NCBI GenBank assembly: GCA_963703325.1
Contig: OY969805.1
Coordinates: forward strand, 1,922,001 to 1,986,000
Length of the DNA: 64,000 nucleotides
Source of the DNA: Aquilonibacter sp963703325
Lineage (GTDB): Bacteria > Vulcanimicrobiota > Vulcanimicrobiia > Vulcanimicrobiales > Vulcanimicrobiaceae
Direction of reading: 5' to 3'
Shown here: positions 34,295 to 42,951 of the stretch, piece after piece
Position numbering within the stretch: position 1 is the stretch's first letter
Layout of the letters: each line of letters starts with the position of its first letter
Position numbers and translations under genes: made by a program
Notes under the pieces: model-generated
The model's database searches: none
Seen by the model: only the letters and a program-made list of their open reading frames with translations
What the model was told of the DNA's origin: nothing

Positions 34295-37200
34295 ATGGGT
34301 CGCCTTCTTCAGATATTCGGTTGCGTGTTAATGTTGGCCGCGACCGGCGTCGCCGCGGGCGGCAGCCGGGCGGATGCCGAGATTTTGGCACCCCTGGGGC
34401 GGGCAGTGCAGGCGGCCATGGACGCGGCCAAAGCGGCAAGCGGGGTGGCGAGTGCCGCCCCTAGCCCAACGCCGATTCCGACCCCGAAGGCGAAGATCGA
34501 GCAGCGCGGCGGCCCCCTCATGTTCAACGTTAGCGGAAGCCTCTCGCTCGGAGAGACCTCCACCAGCACCTCGTTCGGCCAGACCGGGTTCTTCTCGCCG
34601 ACCCCGGGCCCGAACGGGACGCCGACCCCAGGACCCTTCCCATTCCAACAAGCCCAGACCAGCGCACAGAACGAATCCGATGTCGGGGCAGGCTTCACGG
34701 CCGACGTGTCCCGCCGAACTGCGACCACGATGACCGACCTGAAAATTCCGTTTGGCTTCTCGGCGAACGGTCAGTCCATCGCGGGCGTCCCCCAATTCCT
34801 GTACTCGACCCCGAAGTATTCGTTGGGCTATGGCGCGCAGCAGTTGCTCGCGCTCGGGCAGCTTCAACTTGGCACGATCTTGCGCGGTTTCTCATTAATA
34901 GTGCCGCAGCGCTATGGCCAGGCGACCTTCTACGAAGGGCCTGCGCTCGGTCCCGCCCAGGAGACCGACAAGCTCTTGGGCGTGCTCGATCAGCAGGTTC
35001 GCGGGCGGACACTCTACGAGAGTGGATTCACCTACGCCGACGGCCCGCTGCTCGGGAAAATGAAGATGTTCGAATTCGGCGCTGCGACGGCGGCGCGTAA
35101 TTTAAGTCTGATCGCAGAAGGCGCCTGGCAGTCGCGATCCGGCGGAGACGGGTCGCCTCACGGAATTGCCGCGCAAGTACGTTTGGACGACCTCGGAAAT
35201 AGCGGCGACTGTTCGACTACGCTACGCGGTGTTCCGGATCAATTCGTTTCGTTTAGCGCCGGCGAGATCTACAGCGATCGGTACGCCGATTTCACGTGTC
35301 ACTCATCGCGTGTGCCGGTCTTCGTGGACGCCAACTACGAGAAGACCGGCGACGCGATCTTCGGCGTGACGGAGCAACGGGTTGAGACCATCAGCTATTC
35401 GCCGACGCCAAAGTTCGGCGGATTGTCGTACACATTCACGCGTCAGGACGCGAACAGCGAGGGCGAAGAGCTGTGGTCGAATTTGGGCACCGTATCGTTG
35501 GCAACGCAGGTCCTACATACGTCCGTGCTCATCGGTGGACAGTTTCAGCACTCGGTCGACGATGGCTCGACCAGTGAAACGCAATCCGTCTTGGCAAGTC
35601 TGCGCCGTCCGATCACGCACACGCTCAGCGTCGGACTCACCGGGCAAGTTCAAAAGTCGACGCAGCTTTCGGTCGCATTACCATCCCCGGATGCAACCGC
35701 AACTCCCTTCGGCGTGCCAACCCCGACCGCCGGGCTGCAAAAAGGGTTTTCTTTCGACATCGCACAGCAGTGGAAGAAGACGACGGTGCAGATCGGGGAG
35801 ACGATTACGCGAACGACGTCGAGCACGAGCGACGCGATTCAGCGTACGCCGCTCGTCAATTTGACGCGGCGCATCTCACCGGTAATCTCAATCACGACGT
35901 CGCTTGGATATCAAACATTGCACGATCGGCTCAATCCGGCGTCGGATGGACGTAGTCGCGTGTTTGCGATCGCGTTGACCGCGCCGTTTACCTATGGCAA
36001 CACGAGCATCAGCGGACGCGTCGATCCGCGGCTTCCCGCGACGATCTCCGGGAAGGTTACGCTTGCAGGTTCCAATGCAACGGGGTCGGGGGCGAATTCA
36101 AACTTCGCAACTTTTGGAAATTCGGGCGGAGGCGTCGGCAACGTCATGGTTACGCTCGACAACAAATACATCCAGCGTACCGATGTGAGCGGCGGGTTCC
36201 AGTTCGCCTTTATTTCGCCGGGCCAGCATCAGGTCACGATCGACAATTCGTCGATTCCTCCGGGGTTCACGGCGAGCAATCCGGTGCAGACAATCACCGT
36301 ACAAGGCGGTCAGGCGGCAACGGTGTCGTTTACCATCGGCACGTTCGGCGGTATTCTCGGCCACGTCTATGGGACCGATCCCAACGGGAATCCGATACCG
36401 CTCTCAAACGTTCAATTGCGCGTCGACGGCGGGACCTACGCTCAAACCGATCAGAGCGGGGCCTTCGGCTTCGGCGGATTAGGCGCTGGGCAACACGTGG
36501 TCACGGTGATTCCGCAGTCGATTCCGGCTAGCGCCGACTTTGCGTCAGAGGATCTCGTCCGTAAAGTCTCCGTCAGCGACGGAAGATATGCGACGCTCGA
36601 TTTCCATGCAGAACTGCTGGGCTCGATTGCGGGGACGATTTTATACGCGAAGGATATGGACCAGCAAGCGGGGATCGGCGTCCTCAACGCCTATGTCGTT
36701 GCCGAGCCCGGCGAGCATGCCGCGATCGATGAAGACGACGGAAGCTTTATCATCGATAACCTCCCGGGCGGCGACTACACGATCTCCGTCGATCCCGAAA
36801 CGATCAAAGCGGGCCTTGGCGCCGCGCCCGACAGCGTGACGGTACATCTCGGACCGGGCGAGCACTACCGCGGGCTCCAATTCTCGGTCGGCCGGTTTGA
36901 GAAGAAGGTCGTCTTCTCGCTGGTCTCCGGTGGAGCCGGGTCGGCACCGACCGTACCGACGATGCGTTTGAGCGAGACGCGGCTGCCGCCACGCGGGACG
37001 ACCACGGTCACGATCAGTGCGCCGGCCGACGCCAAGGACGTCTCGGCGACGGCGTTTGGTAAGCATGTCGCGCTCGCATACGATAAGGAGGTCGCGAAGT
37101 GGCTTGGCGAGGTTGAGGTTCCTGACCACACGGCGGCGGGTCAATTTCCGATTGACGGTAGCGTTGGGGGGACTCCGGTATCTCCGAACGCGACACTCAC

Positions 37201-37459
37201 CGTGGATCCAAAGTTACCGCTGGTCATCGTGCAGTTTTTGTCGCACAACAGCGCCGTTGGGCAGACCGCGACCGTCCGGGCGCGGTTCCTGGTCGACGTC
37301 CACGCCGGCGACAAGATCGCGTGGGAGGACGGTACGCAGACAGTGCTAGGGAAACCCGTGAGTGGACGAGTCTTTACGTTCCAAAAAGTGCTAACTTTAC
37401 TTCCCCTACACGGACTGTTATTAACTCCCAAGGGAGCGATACCGATAGAACTGTTGTAA
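34295..37459 (+). CDS. Predicted outer-membrane beta-barrel protein with C-terminal Ig-like domains (usher-like candidate)
   Basis: A 1054-residue exported protein with no clear named family. A signal peptide (MGRLLQIFGCVLMLAA..., cleavage near 28) and a Pro/Thr linker precede about 500 residues (70-565) of alternating polar/hydrophobic strands, read as a beta barrel. Three carboxypeptidase-regulatory-like domains follow (about 582-682, 683-770, 772-866: GNVMVTLDNKYIQRTDVSGGF; VQLRVDGGTYAQTDQSG; LNAYVVAEPGEHAAIDEDDG), then an Ig-like tail. ATG 34295 has AAGGAG. The next gene's promoter lies inside its last codons. Its neighbours suggest an usher or anchor role, which is unproven. Confidence 0.6.
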   Translation: MGRLLQIFGCVLMLAATGVAAGGSRADAEILAPLGRAVQAAMDAAKAASGVASAAPSPTPIPTPKAKIEQRGGPLMFNVSGSLSLGETSTSTSFGQTGFFSPTPGPNGTPTPGPFPFQQAQTSAQNESDVGAGFTADVSRRTATTMTDLKIPFGFSANGQSIAGVPQFLYSTPKYSLGYGAQQLLALGQLQLGTILRGFSLIVPQRYGQATFYEGPALGPAQETDKLLGVLDQQVRGRTLYESGFTYADGPLLGKMKMFEFGAATAARNLSLIAEGAWQSRSGGDGSPHGIAAQVRLDDLGNSGDCSTTLRGVPDQFVSFSAGEIYSDRYADFTCHSSRVPVFVDANYEKTGDAIFGVTEQRVETISYSPTPKFGGLSYTFTRQDANSEGEELWSNLGTVSLATQVLHTSVLIGGQFQHSVDDGSTSETQSVLASLRRPITHTLSVGLTGQVQKSTQLSVALPSPDATATPFGVPTPTAGLQKGFSFDIAQQWKKTTVQIGETITRTTSSTSDAIQRTPLVNLTRRISPVISITTSLGYQTLHDRLNPASDGRSRVFAIALTAPFTYGNTSISGRVDPRLPATISGKVTLAGSNATGSGANSNFATFGNSGGGVGNVMVTLDNKYIQRTDVSGGFQFAFISPGQHQVTIDNSSIPPGFTASNPVQTITVQGGQAATVSFTIGTFGGILGHVYGTDPNGNPIPLSNVQLRVDGGTYAQTDQSGAFGFGGLGAGQHVVTVIPQSIPASADFASEDLVRKVSVSDGRYATLDFHAELLGSIAGTILYAKDMDQQAGIGVLNAYVVAEPGEHAAIDEDDGSFIIDNLPGGDYTISVDPETIKAGLGAAPDSVTVHLGPGEHYRGLQFSVGRFEKKVVFSLVSGGAGSAPTVPTMRLSETRLPPRGTTTVTISAPADAKDVSATAFGKHVALAYDKEVAKWLGEVEVPDHTAAGQFPIDGSVGGTPVSPNATLTVDPKLPLVIVQFLSHNSAVGQTATVRARFLVDVHAGDKIAWEDGTQTVLGKPVSGRVFTFQKVLTLLPLHGLLLTPKGAIPIELL
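37422..37448 (+). promoter_or_regulatory. Sigma-28 type promoter of the giant secreted protein
   Basis: TAAC (37422-37425), 15 bases, ACCGATAG (37441-37448). It lies inside the 3' end of the preceding gene. The 23 bases ending with this -35 box (37403-37425) match those before the promoter at 42070 at 20 positions, so the promoters share ancestry. Confidence 0.7.
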
Positions 37460-37498
37460 CTCGCTTCCTCGCTCGGCAACGGATGGCACCCTTCGCGC

Positions 37499-37567
37499 AT
37501 GGTGACAAGGACATCGCAACGTGAAACCCTCTCTCGCGTGGACTTGCGCTTGAACGGGGCGTCCTAG
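37499..37567 (+). other. Short upstream ORF ending directly at the next start codon
   Basis: A 22-codon frame (MVTRTSQRE...) begins 50 bases after the -10 box. Its TAG (37565-37567) is immediately followed by the ATG of the 1453-residue gene in the same frame. The sequence around its start (GGATGGCAC...CGCGCATGGTGA) is conserved in the leader at 42125-42147. It may be a coupled leader peptide; translation is not proven. Confidence 0.35.
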
Positions 37568-40500
37568 ATGGATCGGAACGCACCGCGCCTTCGCCGTTTG
37601 GTAGCTGCGGCGGGAGCCGTCGTAGCGTCGATGGCGATCGCGACCGTAGCGTTTGCCGGCGTTAACGGCGCCGGAGCCCGTCTTAGCCCCAAGCCTCTGC
37701 CTGCAGTTGCGACGGCACGGCCGCTCGCGAGCGCAGTTCCGATGCCGACGACGGGTGGCGCACGGCGCGCCCTGCCTGGCCAGTGTCCGGGGCTTAATCT
37801 TAAGAAGCTCAAGTCGGGCGAGAAGGTGCCCCTTTCGTGTTTGCCGGCGCTTCCGCTGAAGTCCGGCGTGAATACGGCGACGCCGAAGGCAACGATGAAG
37901 GGCGGCCGTTACCACCCCTTGGCCGCTACCGGCGCAACGATCGACCTTACCGCTGCGGCAAACTGCGGGTCGACCGGCGCTCTGTACTCCATCGGCTGTT
38001 CGCTCACGTGGGAAGCGACCAATAACGGCGACTGGAGCACCAGCGACCAATACGAGGATTACTACGTACCGCCGACCGCGACGACTGCGACGTTGGTGAG
38101 TGCCGGCCCGTATGCATACAACGCGGCGACGGCGCACACGACGACGCTGAGTACAGCGGGCACGTACGCATTTTTTGTCTACGACACGACGGCGCAAGTC
38201 ATCGTCTCGATCGTTTACGTCAACGCAGGGCAGTCGTTCAGCATCGGTGTCTATCAAGATCCGTATCACACGCAGGCGTCGTATCAGTACAACGTCAACA
38301 CGAGTTCAGCCGCATATATCTATCTTCCGGACGTTTCGACGAACGACACGTACGTCGTGTACGTCATGTCGACGTCGGTAAACTCGTTCTGCGTCTACGT
38401 CACGCCCAATTCCACCCCGGCGCCCGCGTCACCGAGTCCGTATCCAAGCGGTGCGCCGAATTCGCTGATCTGTAATCCCGCGAACTCCCCCGGTATCGCA
38501 GCGCCCAGTGGGCAGTTGTCATTAACGTGGTCACTGAGTGAGAGCTATCCCGCCGGCACGTACTCGGTTGTCGTGTACGACAAGACTGCCGGTCAAACAC
38601 TCGGTCAAGTGCAAGTTTCGTTGACCGGGTTCCAACAGTATGGATTCTTGCTCTACGGGACGCCGGCGCCCGCGCCGTCGCCCGCTGCACCGACGATTTC
38701 AACCGCGACGATCTTTGCGTGGGACAGCGCGAACGATCAGTCGACCGGCGGAATCCTCGCAAACGTTCCCAACCAAGTCGGTGGTGCGTACCGCATGACC
38801 GCGAGCGATCCGGACGGACAAGTCGTCTTTGTCGCAACGACCAACGCGATCCCGGGCACGTGTACGCTGACGAGTAACACGTCGGCGACCTGCACGGCGA
38901 CCAGCACGTTTACGTTTTCGGCCGCAAGTCCCACGTTGAATCCGCCCGGTACATATCCCAACAATATCTGGACGATGCAGCTCTACAATACGGGTACGGG
39001 TGTTGTCGAGGCGTCGCAGGCATTCCAGATCATGGGATACAGCATGCGGACGCAGTTCGTCATTGGCGGTGTCGACACGAACACGCTCACGTTTGGCTGC
39101 TGCGCGGCGGGCGTCTATAACCAAGCCGCCAGCATGATTTTCACCAACACGGCGAATTTCAACTATCCCAACGCACCCGACCCGATCAAGGGTATCGAAT
39201 ACACGACCGGCCCGGGAGCGACGCTGACCAATGCGGGCGGCTTTGTGCCGCCAAGTAACACAACGGGCGACGGTGTGACCGTCGCAATTACCGGCTGCAC
39301 CGGCACGTACAACACGACGGGCTGCGCGAAAACCGTGACGGACAGCAGCGGCAATAGTTGGACGCTGACCGATTATTGCAGTACGGCCACGCCAACGAAT
39401 CCGGGCCTCAACTCGCAGTGCGTACTGAAGTTCGTGCCGTCCGGCAACGTCACGCTGCTTCCGGGCCAGTCGATCACCGTTGCGGGGATGACGTTCTATG
39501 GGCAAGGCGGTGCAACGGGTTGGCCATGCTACGACATTCCGTGCGATACCGTGACGTCGATTCTCCCCGCCGACGGTCTCGCGTGGTCGAGCACCGGCGC
39601 TACGTCGCCCGCCTGGACGCCGGTGTACTACGGCAGTTCGGGCTCCGCTCTCATCGGTACGTCGAACGCCCATTACATCGGGTCGGCGACGTTCCCGGGG
39701 AACACGTCGCGTAACGCCGTAGCGGAAGCCACCAACCCGCCCACGGTTCCGTGGATCAACACGCACTTCTATCCTGCCCAATTCGCGCAGGGTGAGTACC
39801 AGAACAGTACGCCGTTTGCAATCGCAACCGGGCGTGAAGACATTTTGGTGATCAACCTGAGCGCGTGCAACGGAACCGGAGTACCTGCGCCGTCGTGCGG
39901 CGCCGCAGCAAGTGGCCAGGGACTCGGTGAAATCGCGATCACGTTCCCGACAAATATCGACGCCGCCGAGATCACGGTCGATCCGAGTGAACCCAAGACG
40001 CCTGCGGGCGGCGGCGCGACCCAAGGCTACTACACGATTTCGTCGACCGGCAACAACGCGTGTTGGAATACGCTCGGAACGAATGCACTGTGTTTCAATC
40101 CGGCCGGTGGCACGTATAACGGTACCGGTAACCGAGCCGACATCGGCGTCGGCGTCGGCAACCAGGGACAGATTTGGCTCGACGTGCCAGCTTCCCAAGC
40201 GTCATACATCGCACAAGAGCTGCAAGTCGAATCCTGGTCGACGCAAGAGTTGACGTGGACGACGTTGCCCGCGGACGGAAACACCGAAACCGCAGTCGTT
40301 GGCGGCGCGGTTGCCGGCAGCCCAGTAGATGCTCTTTCGATCCAAGGTTTCTCGCTCAACAGCAACCTGATGGCAGCCCAGTTCGATCCGTCGACGGTTT
40401 CGCCGGGCGCGACGACCACGAGTTATTCGCTTGTGTATACCAACACCACGACCGCCGCCGATGCCAATCCGGATCCGGTCGATGCGATCGTGCTTGAAGA

Positions 40501-41929
40501 AGTCACCAGCAACGCCTGGAACCTCAGTGCGCCGAGCTTCTCCGGTACCGGCTCGGCCGGCTGGGCAAACCTCTCCGGCACGGGCTACGACATTGCCGGC
40601 AACGACTCGGAGTTCTGGTTCGGCGTGTGTACCAATCAGTACACCAACCACACGACGGCGGGTCCGCCGCAGCCGCCGACGGGGCCAACGAATCCGACGA
40701 CGGCGCAAACCGCGCTTGGGGCCGCGTGTACCGCGGCGCAAGAGCAAGACGCAGTCGCTGCCGGGGGCACGTTGACGATCAACTTCACGCTCACCAATAC
40801 GACGACCGGCACGCAGACGTTCTACTTGTATGCGCACGGCGCAAACGGCGGCGGCTGGTCCGCGCCGAAGACCGTCACGGTGACGTCATCGGCGAAGACG
40901 GCCAGCGCGAAGTTCTACTCCGTGCAGCAAGGCGCAACTGATGCGAGCTGCGATACGACGTCGAACGTCAGCACGAACACGGTCGCGCAGGTCTCGAAGT
41001 CGCCGAACTGCTTTATCTACGAAGTGACCAACACCAGCGCGACCGGTACCGACATCGGGACGGTCGACATTGCGTTGCCCGCATTCGATGTCAACGGCCT
41101 GGCAACAAGCTCGGGCGATTGGAATCTCGTCGGGGCCCCGGTGACGCAGTACGTGGTCCTCGGGACCATCAGCGGCGGCCTGTTTAAGACGACGGGTATC
41201 CCGGCCGGCTGTGCCATCAACGTTGCGAACACGTTTGATCCGACATCCGGCAGCACGCCGGGTCAGATCCAGGTCAGCGGCTGTACCGGATTCGCTCCAA
41301 CCGACAATATCGCGGTGGAATTCGTGGCGGACACGCCGAGTACCGAAAGCGACAGCTATCTCTTCCCGTCGACGGTCGACGGCGCAACCGCTGGGCTTGC
41401 GTGGACCGGTTCGGATGAGGTATCAGTAGCCTTCTCGTTGGGTCTCGCGATCAGCGTTGACCCCTCGAACCCAGGCCCGGGGAACTCGCATCCCAACGTG
41501 GTCTGTAACCCCGCGCAGTGCACGTTCTCGGGCGAGACCGTGAACTTTGGAGAGTTCGGAGCCGGCACCACGATCACCGGCGGCGATGTGGTTCGCGCGA
41601 CGGTGGTCTACGAAGGCTCAACGGTGGCCGCTACCTGCCCGGCTGGTGCCGGCACGGTAGCCAACACGTGGCAGCTGCAGGTTGCGGCCAGTGCCAACGC
41701 CACCACCGAACTCTCGACCTCGGTAGACGAAACGAACTCGACCACCGGTCTAATCTATGGGACCGGCGTGGGCACGTACTTCAGCCCCACCTCCGCCGTC
41801 ACGACATTGGCTTGCGGCAACTACACGGCCAACTCGGACTTCGACGTGCTGCAGAATTTCGAGGTCATTAACGGCGCCGACGTGTCCGGCCACCAGGTGA
41901 CGATCACCTACACGCTCATCGGCAACTAG
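37568..41929 (+). CDS. Giant secreted surface protein (tip-adhesin candidate)
   Basis: A 1453-residue exported protein, unrecognised by family. A signal peptide (hydrophobic run VAAAGAVVASMAIATVAFA) is followed by Thr/Ser/Asn/Gly-rich beta-sandwich-like modules separated by linkers such as TPAPASPSPYPSG and TPAPAPSPAAPT. Cys residues are scattered in pairs, as in secreted disulfide-bonded domains. The C-terminus ends in an alternating strand (VTITYTLIGN) like the small subunit downstream (VTLTYTLTSN). The start codon directly follows an upstream ORF stop. A hairpin terminator follows. A role as adhesin or fibre tip is inferred from size and neighbours. Confidence 0.6.
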   Translation: MDRNAPRLRRLVAAAGAVVASMAIATVAFAGVNGAGARLSPKPLPAVATARPLASAVPMPTTGGARRALPGQCPGLNLKKLKSGEKVPLSCLPALPLKSGVNTATPKATMKGGRYHPLAATGATIDLTAAANCGSTGALYSIGCSLTWEATNNGDWSTSDQYEDYYVPPTATTATLVSAGPYAYNAATAHTTTLSTAGTYAFFVYDTTAQVIVSIVYVNAGQSFSIGVYQDPYHTQASYQYNVNTSSAAYIYLPDVSTNDTYVVYVMSTSVNSFCVYVTPNSTPAPASPSPYPSGAPNSLICNPANSPGIAAPSGQLSLTWSLSESYPAGTYSVVVYDKTAGQTLGQVQVSLTGFQQYGFLLYGTPAPAPSPAAPTISTATIFAWDSANDQSTGGILANVPNQVGGAYRMTASDPDGQVVFVATTNAIPGTCTLTSNTSATCTATSTFTFSAASPTLNPPGTYPNNIWTMQLYNTGTGVVEASQAFQIMGYSMRTQFVIGGVDTNTLTFGCCAAGVYNQAASMIFTNTANFNYPNAPDPIKGIEYTTGPGATLTNAGGFVPPSNTTGDGVTVAITGCTGTYNTTGCAKTVTDSSGNSWTLTDYCSTATPTNPGLNSQCVLKFVPSGNVTLLPGQSITVAGMTFYGQGGATGWPCYDIPCDTVTSILPADGLAWSSTGATSPAWTPVYYGSSGSALIGTSNAHYIGSATFPGNTSRNAVAEATNPPTVPWINTHFYPAQFAQGEYQNSTPFAIATGREDILVINLSACNGTGVPAPSCGAAASGQGLGEIAITFPTNIDAAEITVDPSEPKTPAGGGATQGYYTISSTGNNACWNTLGTNALCFNPAGGTYNGTGNRADIGVGVGNQGQIWLDVPASQASYIAQELQVESWSTQELTWTTLPADGNTETAVVGGAVAGSPVDALSIQGFSLNSNLMAAQFDPSTVSPGATTTSYSLVYTNTTTAADANPDPVDAIVLEEVTSNAWNLSAPSFSGTGSAGWANLSGTGYDIAGNDSEFWFGVCTNQYTNHTTAGPPQPPTGPTNPTTAQTALGAACTAAQEQDAVAAGGTLTINFTLTNTTTGTQTFYLYAHGANGGGWSAPKTVTVTSSAKTASAKFYSVQQGATDASCDTTSNVSTNTVAQVSKSPNCFIYEVTNTSATGTDIGTVDIALPAFDVNGLATSSGDWNLVGAPVTQYVVLGTISGGLFKTTGIPAGCAINVANTFDPTSGSTPGQIQVSGCTGFAPTDNIAVEFVADTPSTESDSYLFPSTVDGATAGLAWTGSDEVSVAFSLGLAISVDPSNPGPGNSHPNVVCNPAQCTFSGETVNFGEFGAGTTITGGDVVRATVVYEGSTVAATCPAGAGTVANTWQLQVAASANATTELSTSVDETNSTTGLIYGTGVGTYFSPTSAVTTLACGNYTANSDFDVLQNFEVINGADVSGHQVTITYTLIGN

Positions 41930-41958
41930 TGGTTAAAGACGCGGGTTTTGTCGCATTT

Positions 41959-41986
41959 GAGGCGCTTCGGGTACCCGTTGCGCCTC
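41959..41986 (+). terminator. Hairpin terminator after the giant secreted protein gene
   Basis: GAGGCGC (41959-41965) pairs with GCGCCTC (41980-41986) around an inner CGGGTACCCG palindrome, followed by TTCTTA. The U-tract is weak, but the position 30 bases after the stop supports termination. Confidence 0.6.
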
Positions 41987-42069
41987 TTCTTATGCGCGAA
42001 AAACGGGCCTCCGAGGCATCTTTACCTTCAGGCGTGGCATTTCTTAACGCCCCCTGCACGGACTGCTAC

Positions 42070-42096
42070 TAACCAGGGGCTTGAGGCTGCCGATAA
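42070..42096 (+). promoter_or_regulatory. Sigma-28 type promoter of the major subunit gene
   Basis: TAAC (42070-42073), 15 bases, GCCGATAA (42089-42096). The -10 box is a perfect FliA match and the spacing is exact. The leader to the ATG at 42156 would be about 53 nt. Confidence 0.8.
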
Positions 42097-42141
42097 GTTC
42101 TATGTACCTACCAATACCCGCCAAGGATGGCACTCTCGCGC

Positions 42142-42156
42142 ATGGTGAAAGGATAA
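42142..42156 (+). other. Four-codon upstream ORF (MVKG) overlapping the subunit start
   Basis: ATG GTG AAA GGA TAA, whose TAA overlaps the ATG of the subunit gene (TAATG). It lies in the block conserved with 37481-37505. AAAGGA within it may simply be the ribosome site of the main gene. Confidence 0.3.
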
Positions 42157-42887
42157 TGAACATTAAACGCCTTGCAGCGCTCGTAACCCTGGGCGCTCTT
42201 CTCTCAACCTCAGCTCCGGCTTTGGCCGTGACGCAGACCGGAACCGTCAACGTCGAATGGAACTACGCCATCACGGCGACCCTCACGATGTTCACGCAGA
42301 CCACAGCCTCGAAGACGCACACGACCCCGGCGTCAACCGACATCTACTGGAACGGCAACGGCAGCACGACCAGCGGTTGCAACGGCACGACCGACGTAGC
42401 CAACGCAAGCTACGACGGCAACGGCGGTAACGGCGCTAACGTGGCCGGCACCGTCAACTTCGGTGACGTCGTTGCAGACGGCACCGACTACACCAACTGC
42501 CTCGAAGTCAACGCGATCGACGCCTGGGTCGTCACCAACGACAGCCTCGGCGCCAACGTGACCGTGCAGGCCACCGCCGGCGTCCCCTCGGCCTACGACA
42601 CGGCCACCAACGGCTCGTTGCTCTGCATCCTGCCCAACGGCGTGTGGAGCACCACCGGTAACACGGCCTGGACCGCCTCGGCCCGCGTGGCCGCCGTCGC
42701 AATGAGCAGCACGACCGCGTGCTCGAGCGGCACCCTCGTCCCGACCGCGGCTCCCGTCAATATCCTGGCGCTGACCAAGTCGACGACGGGTTCGGACCTC
42801 AATTCGGACCTCCAACTCAACATGGGACCCGCCATGCAGAGCGGCGCCCAGACGGTGACCCTGACCTACACCCTGACGAGCAACTAG
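42156..42887 (+). CDS. Secreted fibre subunit candidate (major)
   Basis: A 243-residue exported protein. The signal peptide is MNIKRLAALVTLGALLSTSAPALA. The mature N-terminus VTQTGTVNVEWNY resembles that of the 43797 gene (VTATGNARVEWHQ), and the C-terminus is a beta strand VTLTYTLTSN. Both are expected if subunits exchange strands as in chaperone-usher pili. The body is Thr/Ala/Asn-rich and low in charge. It has the best sigma-28 promoter in the region and a strong hairpin downstream, both fitting high expression. I recognise no family with certainty; spore-coat-U-like folds are an alternative. Confidence 0.6.
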   Translation: MNIKRLAALVTLGALLSTSAPALAVTQTGTVNVEWNYAITATLTMFTQTTASKTHTTPASTDIYWNGNGSTTSGCNGTTDVANASYDGNGGNGANVAGTVNFGDVVADGTDYTNCLEVNAIDAWVVTNDSLGANVTVQATAGVPSAYDTATNGSLLCILPNGVWSTTGNTAWTASARVAAVAMSSTTACSSGTLVPTAAPVNILALTKSTTGSDLNSDLQLNMGPAMQSGAQTVTLTYTLTSN

Positions 42888-42902
42888 GATAGAGGAAGAG
42901 CG

Positions 42903-42942
42903 CCCTTCGTCGCGGGACCACGGTGGTTTCCGCGGCGAAGGG
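42903..42942 (+). other. Strong intercistronic hairpin after the major subunit gene
   Basis: A 13-bp stem, 42903-42915 (CCCTTCGTCGCGG) with 42930-42942 (CCGCGGCGAAGGG), with one G-U pair and a 14-base loop. There is no U-tract. It ends 9 bases before the next ATG, so it probably stabilises the upstream message or attenuates downstream expression. Confidence 0.65.
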
Positions 42943-42951
42943 AAACGGGAT

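Noticed and set aside
37403..37567. Known riboswitch class in the conserved leader shared with 42051-42155
   Set aside because: The conserved parts are explained by the promoter and the upstream ORF; no c-di-GMP, cobalamin or other riboswitch core motif was recognised.
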